This document shows positions 61,959 through 64,000 of a stretch of 64,000 nucleotides of DNA, in pieces (the stretch's first letter is position 1; the number at the start of each line of letters is the position of its first letter). Below the pieces are notes generated by a model that did not search any database, was not told where the DNA came from, and saw nothing but the letters and a program-made list of their open reading frames with translations. The stretch is from Nocardioides sambongensis (lineage in GTDB: Bacteria; Actinomycetota; Actinomycetes; Propionibacteriales; Nocardioidaceae). The position numbers were made by a program, and so were the translations under genes. Where the stretch lies: contig NZ_CP041091.1 in the NCBI RefSeq assembly GCF_006494815.1, forward strand, positions 3,362,501-3,426,500, in the 5' to 3' direction.

Positions 61959-61992
61959 CGACGCCCGCCCGGACCCCACCGGGCGGGCGTCG
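61959..61992 (+). terminator. Hairpin terminator of the DrrAB-type operon
   Basis: 14-bp stem CGACGCCCGCCCGG / CCGGGCGGGCGTCG with loop ACCCCA, followed by TGCTGT. Confidence 0.75.
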
Positions 61993-62032
61993 TGCTGTCC
62001 GCCGCCCCCGGTCGGCTGGTAGGAAGTCCGCC

Positions 62033-63699
62033 ATGAGCTCCCCGTGGTCCCGCGCAGTGCCGGGGTTGCGTGCCTTCGCCGGCTATCGGCGCTCCTGGCT
62101 CCGGGCGGACCTGCTCGCCGGCGCCACCCTCTGGGCGATGCTCGTCCCGCAGTCCCTCGGCTTCGCGACCCTCGCCGGCCTGCCACCGGTGGTCGGCCTC
62201 TACGCGGCGATCGGCGCCATGCTCACCTACCTGTGGTGGGGATCGTCGCGGGTGCTCAGCGTCGGCGCCGAGTCGACCGTCGCGCTGATGGTCGCCACCA
62301 CGCTCACCGCGCACGCCGCACCGGGCACCGAGGAGTACGCCGACCTCGCCATGGTGCTCGCGCTGCTGGTCGGCCTCTTCCTGGTGATCGGCGGAGTGCT
62401 CGGGCTCGGCCGGGCCGCCGACTTCCTGTCCCGTCCGGTGCTGGCCGGCTACGTCTTCGGCTCCGGCGTGCTGATCGTGACCAGCCAGCTGGAGGGGTTC
62501 TTCGGCTCGTCGGTCGACCCGACGCCGTACCTGACCGAGGTGGGGGCGGTGCTGCGCAACCTGGACGAGGCCGACCTGACCGCGGTCGGCTTCGGCGTGG
62601 CGTCCTTGGTGCTGGTCCTGGCGTTCCGGCGCTGGCTGCCGGCGGTGCCCGGCGCACTGCTCGCCGTCGCCGGGTCGATCGCGGTGGTGGCGCTCCTCGA
62701 CGTCGACGTGGCGGTGGTCGGCGCCTTCGACGGCGGGCTGCCGGCGATCGGTCTGCCCGACCTGGGGTGGTCCGACGTCGGGATGCTGGTCGCGCCCGCG
62801 CTGGCGATCGCGCTGCTGGTCTATCCCGACAGCGCGCTCACCGCGCGGTCGCTGACCGTGGGCACCCCCGACCGGATCGACGCCGACCGGGAGTTCTTCG
62901 GGATCGGGGCCGCCAACCTGGGCGCCGGGCTGCTGGGCGGCTTCCCGGTCAACGGCAGCCAGTCCCGCAGCTTCGTGCTGCGCGATGCCGGCGCCCGCTC
63001 CCAGGTGGCGAACCTGGTCGCCGCCGCCCTGGCGGTGGTCACCCTGATCGCGCTCGCCCCGATCTTCGACTACCTGCCGACCGCCACGCTGGCCGCGATC
63101 GTCATCGTCGCCGGGCTCTCCCTCTTCGACGTCGCAGAGTTCCGGGCGTTCTGGCGCTACCGGCGCAGCGAGTTCTGGACCGCCGTGGCGACCGTCGCCG
63201 CCGTGCTCGGCCTGGGGATGCTGGTCGGCATCGCGGTCGCGATCGGCCTGACCATGCTGCTGATGGTGCTGCGCGCCGCCGACGCACGGGGGCGGTGCTG
63301 GGGCTCCTGCCCGGCACCGACACCTACCGCGACGTCGCGGACCACGCCGACGCGGTCACCCTCCCGGGGCTGCTGCTCTACCGGTTCGACGCGCCCCTCT
63401 TCTTCGCCAACGCCGGCCGGATGCGCGACCACCTGCTGGCGCTCCAGGCCGAGCAGGGGGCGCGCTGCGTGGTGCTCGACCTGGAGGCCACCCACGACAT
63501 CGACTCCTCCGCGATCCAGGTCCTGCACGAGCTGCTCGACGAGCTGGACCGGCGCTCGGTCACCCTCGAGCTGGCCCGCGTGCGCACCGAGGTGCACGCG
63601 CTGCTGCGGGTCGGCGGTGTCGAGGAGCGGCTCGACGGCCGGCGGGTGCACCTCGAGGTGGACGACGCGGTCCAGGCGTTCCGGTCGCGCGGGGACTGA
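62033..63699 (+). CDS. SulP family anion transporter with STAS domain, one frameshift
   Basis: About 555 residues when repaired. RADLLAGATLWAMLVPQSLGFATLAGLPPVVGLY is the SulP signature; NGSQSRSFVLRDAGARSQVANLVAA the second conserved loop; about eleven membrane segments, then a cytoplasmic STAS domain (LLLYRFDAPLFFANAGRMRDHL, VVLDLEATHDIDSSAIQVL). SulP proteins carry sulfate, bicarbonate or dicarboxylates. Frame 2 is right to DARG; one more G in G5 at 63288-63292 gives AVLGLLPGTDTYRDV. ATG 62033 begins MSSPWSRAVPG. The STAS half also has an isolated open frame, which misleads gene callers. Confidence 0.9.
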
Positions 63700-63798
63700 C
63701 CCCGGCGACACCGCGCATCGCCGTCCCCGGCCCGGGTACGGGAGTGACGCACCGGCCCGACCTCGGGCGCCACCCGGACCGCGTCAGGAGATCGTGCG

Positions 63799-64000
63799 AT
63801 GGATCATGCCGACACCACGCCGCGGCGCCTGCGGGAGCGGGCGCGCACCGTCCCCCGTGGAGACCTCGACGGGGCGCTGGCGCTGGCGGCCTCCCTGGAC
63901 CTCCCGCGGCCGGGGCGCGGCGACACGCAGGTGCTGTGGCAGGCCCTCACCGCGCTGGGATCGGTCGACCTCCAGCTCGCGCGCGCCGTCGAACCCCACC
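63799..64000 (+). CDS. Start of an acyl-CoA dehydrogenase-like gene, cut by window end
   Basis: Only 67 codons are present from ATG 63799 (MDHADTTPRRLRERARTVPR). VLWQALTALGSVDLQLARAVEPH resembles the N-terminal part of atypical actinobacterial acyl-CoA dehydrogenase-like proteins, where LARVxEPHLDAL is common. The homology is remembered, not computed, and the catalytic part is outside the window. Confidence 0.4.
   Translation, partial: MDHADTTPRRLRERARTVPRGDLDGALALAASLDLPRPGRGDTQVLWQALTALGSVDLQLARAVEPH

Overview
The window is about 70% G+C by eye, with strong G/C third-position bias, many GTG starts, ATGA start/stop overlaps, TANNNT boxes 6-8 nt in front of start codons (leaderless transcripts), DinB/mycothiol-type proteins and a DtxR-like iron box. 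This points to an actinobacterium. The protein make-up (NfeD-flotillin pair, AGPS-like oxidase with GlpD, ECF42 sigma with YCII protein, PadR with a Gly/Trp-rich leader) fits Nocardioidaceae, probably Nocardioides; the genus is an inference. No rRNA, tRNA, CRISPR, transposase or phage gene was found. It reads as ordinary chromosome with about 47 protein genes.

Layout. 1-6.8 kb: end of a fadH-like dienoyl-CoA reductase, an unknown membrane protein, a PatB/MalY lyase, a GH1 glycosidase and a pirin. 7-12 kb: a divergent glycerolipid group (lipid kinase, AGPS-like FAD oxidase | TetR, GlpD) around one TetR-type operator. 12-15.2 kb: ECF sigma factor with a DinB partner, and an MFS exporter behind a MerR-type promoter. 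15.5-17.6 kb: NfeD-flotillin. 17.6-24.7 kb: semialdehyde dehydrogenase, class B PBP, SGNH esterase, NhaC antiporter, MerR regulator. 24.8-34.4 kb: thioredoxin-reductase-like protein, secreted endo/exonuclease/phosphatase-fold enzyme, transglycosylase lipoprotein, DEAD-box helicase, GlmS, two small ORFs, YceI, tandem GNAT. 34.5-42 kb: tail-anchored Ser/Thr kinase, exported unknown protein, PadR, M3 peptidase, ECF42 sigma and YCII protein. 42-48.5 kb: secreted SurE, two MFS transporters, DinB protein, M20 peptidase. 48.6-58.7 kb: an organosulfur locus (AtsK-like dioxygenase | ROK regulator, dipeptide-type ABC importer, cytoplasmic type I sulfatase). 58.8-64 kb: small membrane protein, Dps, DrrAB-type exporter, SulP transporter, and the start of an acyl-CoA dehydrogenase-like gene.

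Three signals cut across the genes. (1) Eight genes are each broken by exactly one missing base in a short G or C run. This looks like homopolymer under-calling rather than eight pseudogenes. (2) Gene borders carry several families of intergenic palindromes: a roughly 60-bp family with four copies, a long hairpin with two copies, a 153-bp MITE-like element with a shorter relative, and single hairpins. (3) A 22-bp tandem repeat occurs as arrays at three sites; two of them, in opposite orientation, bracket one DinB gene.

The locus with the clearest joint function is 48.6-58.7 kb. The sulfatase has no signal peptide, so sulfate esters would have to be imported by the ABC system and then cleaved in the cytoplasm. 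I did not find a convincingly new defence or mobile system.
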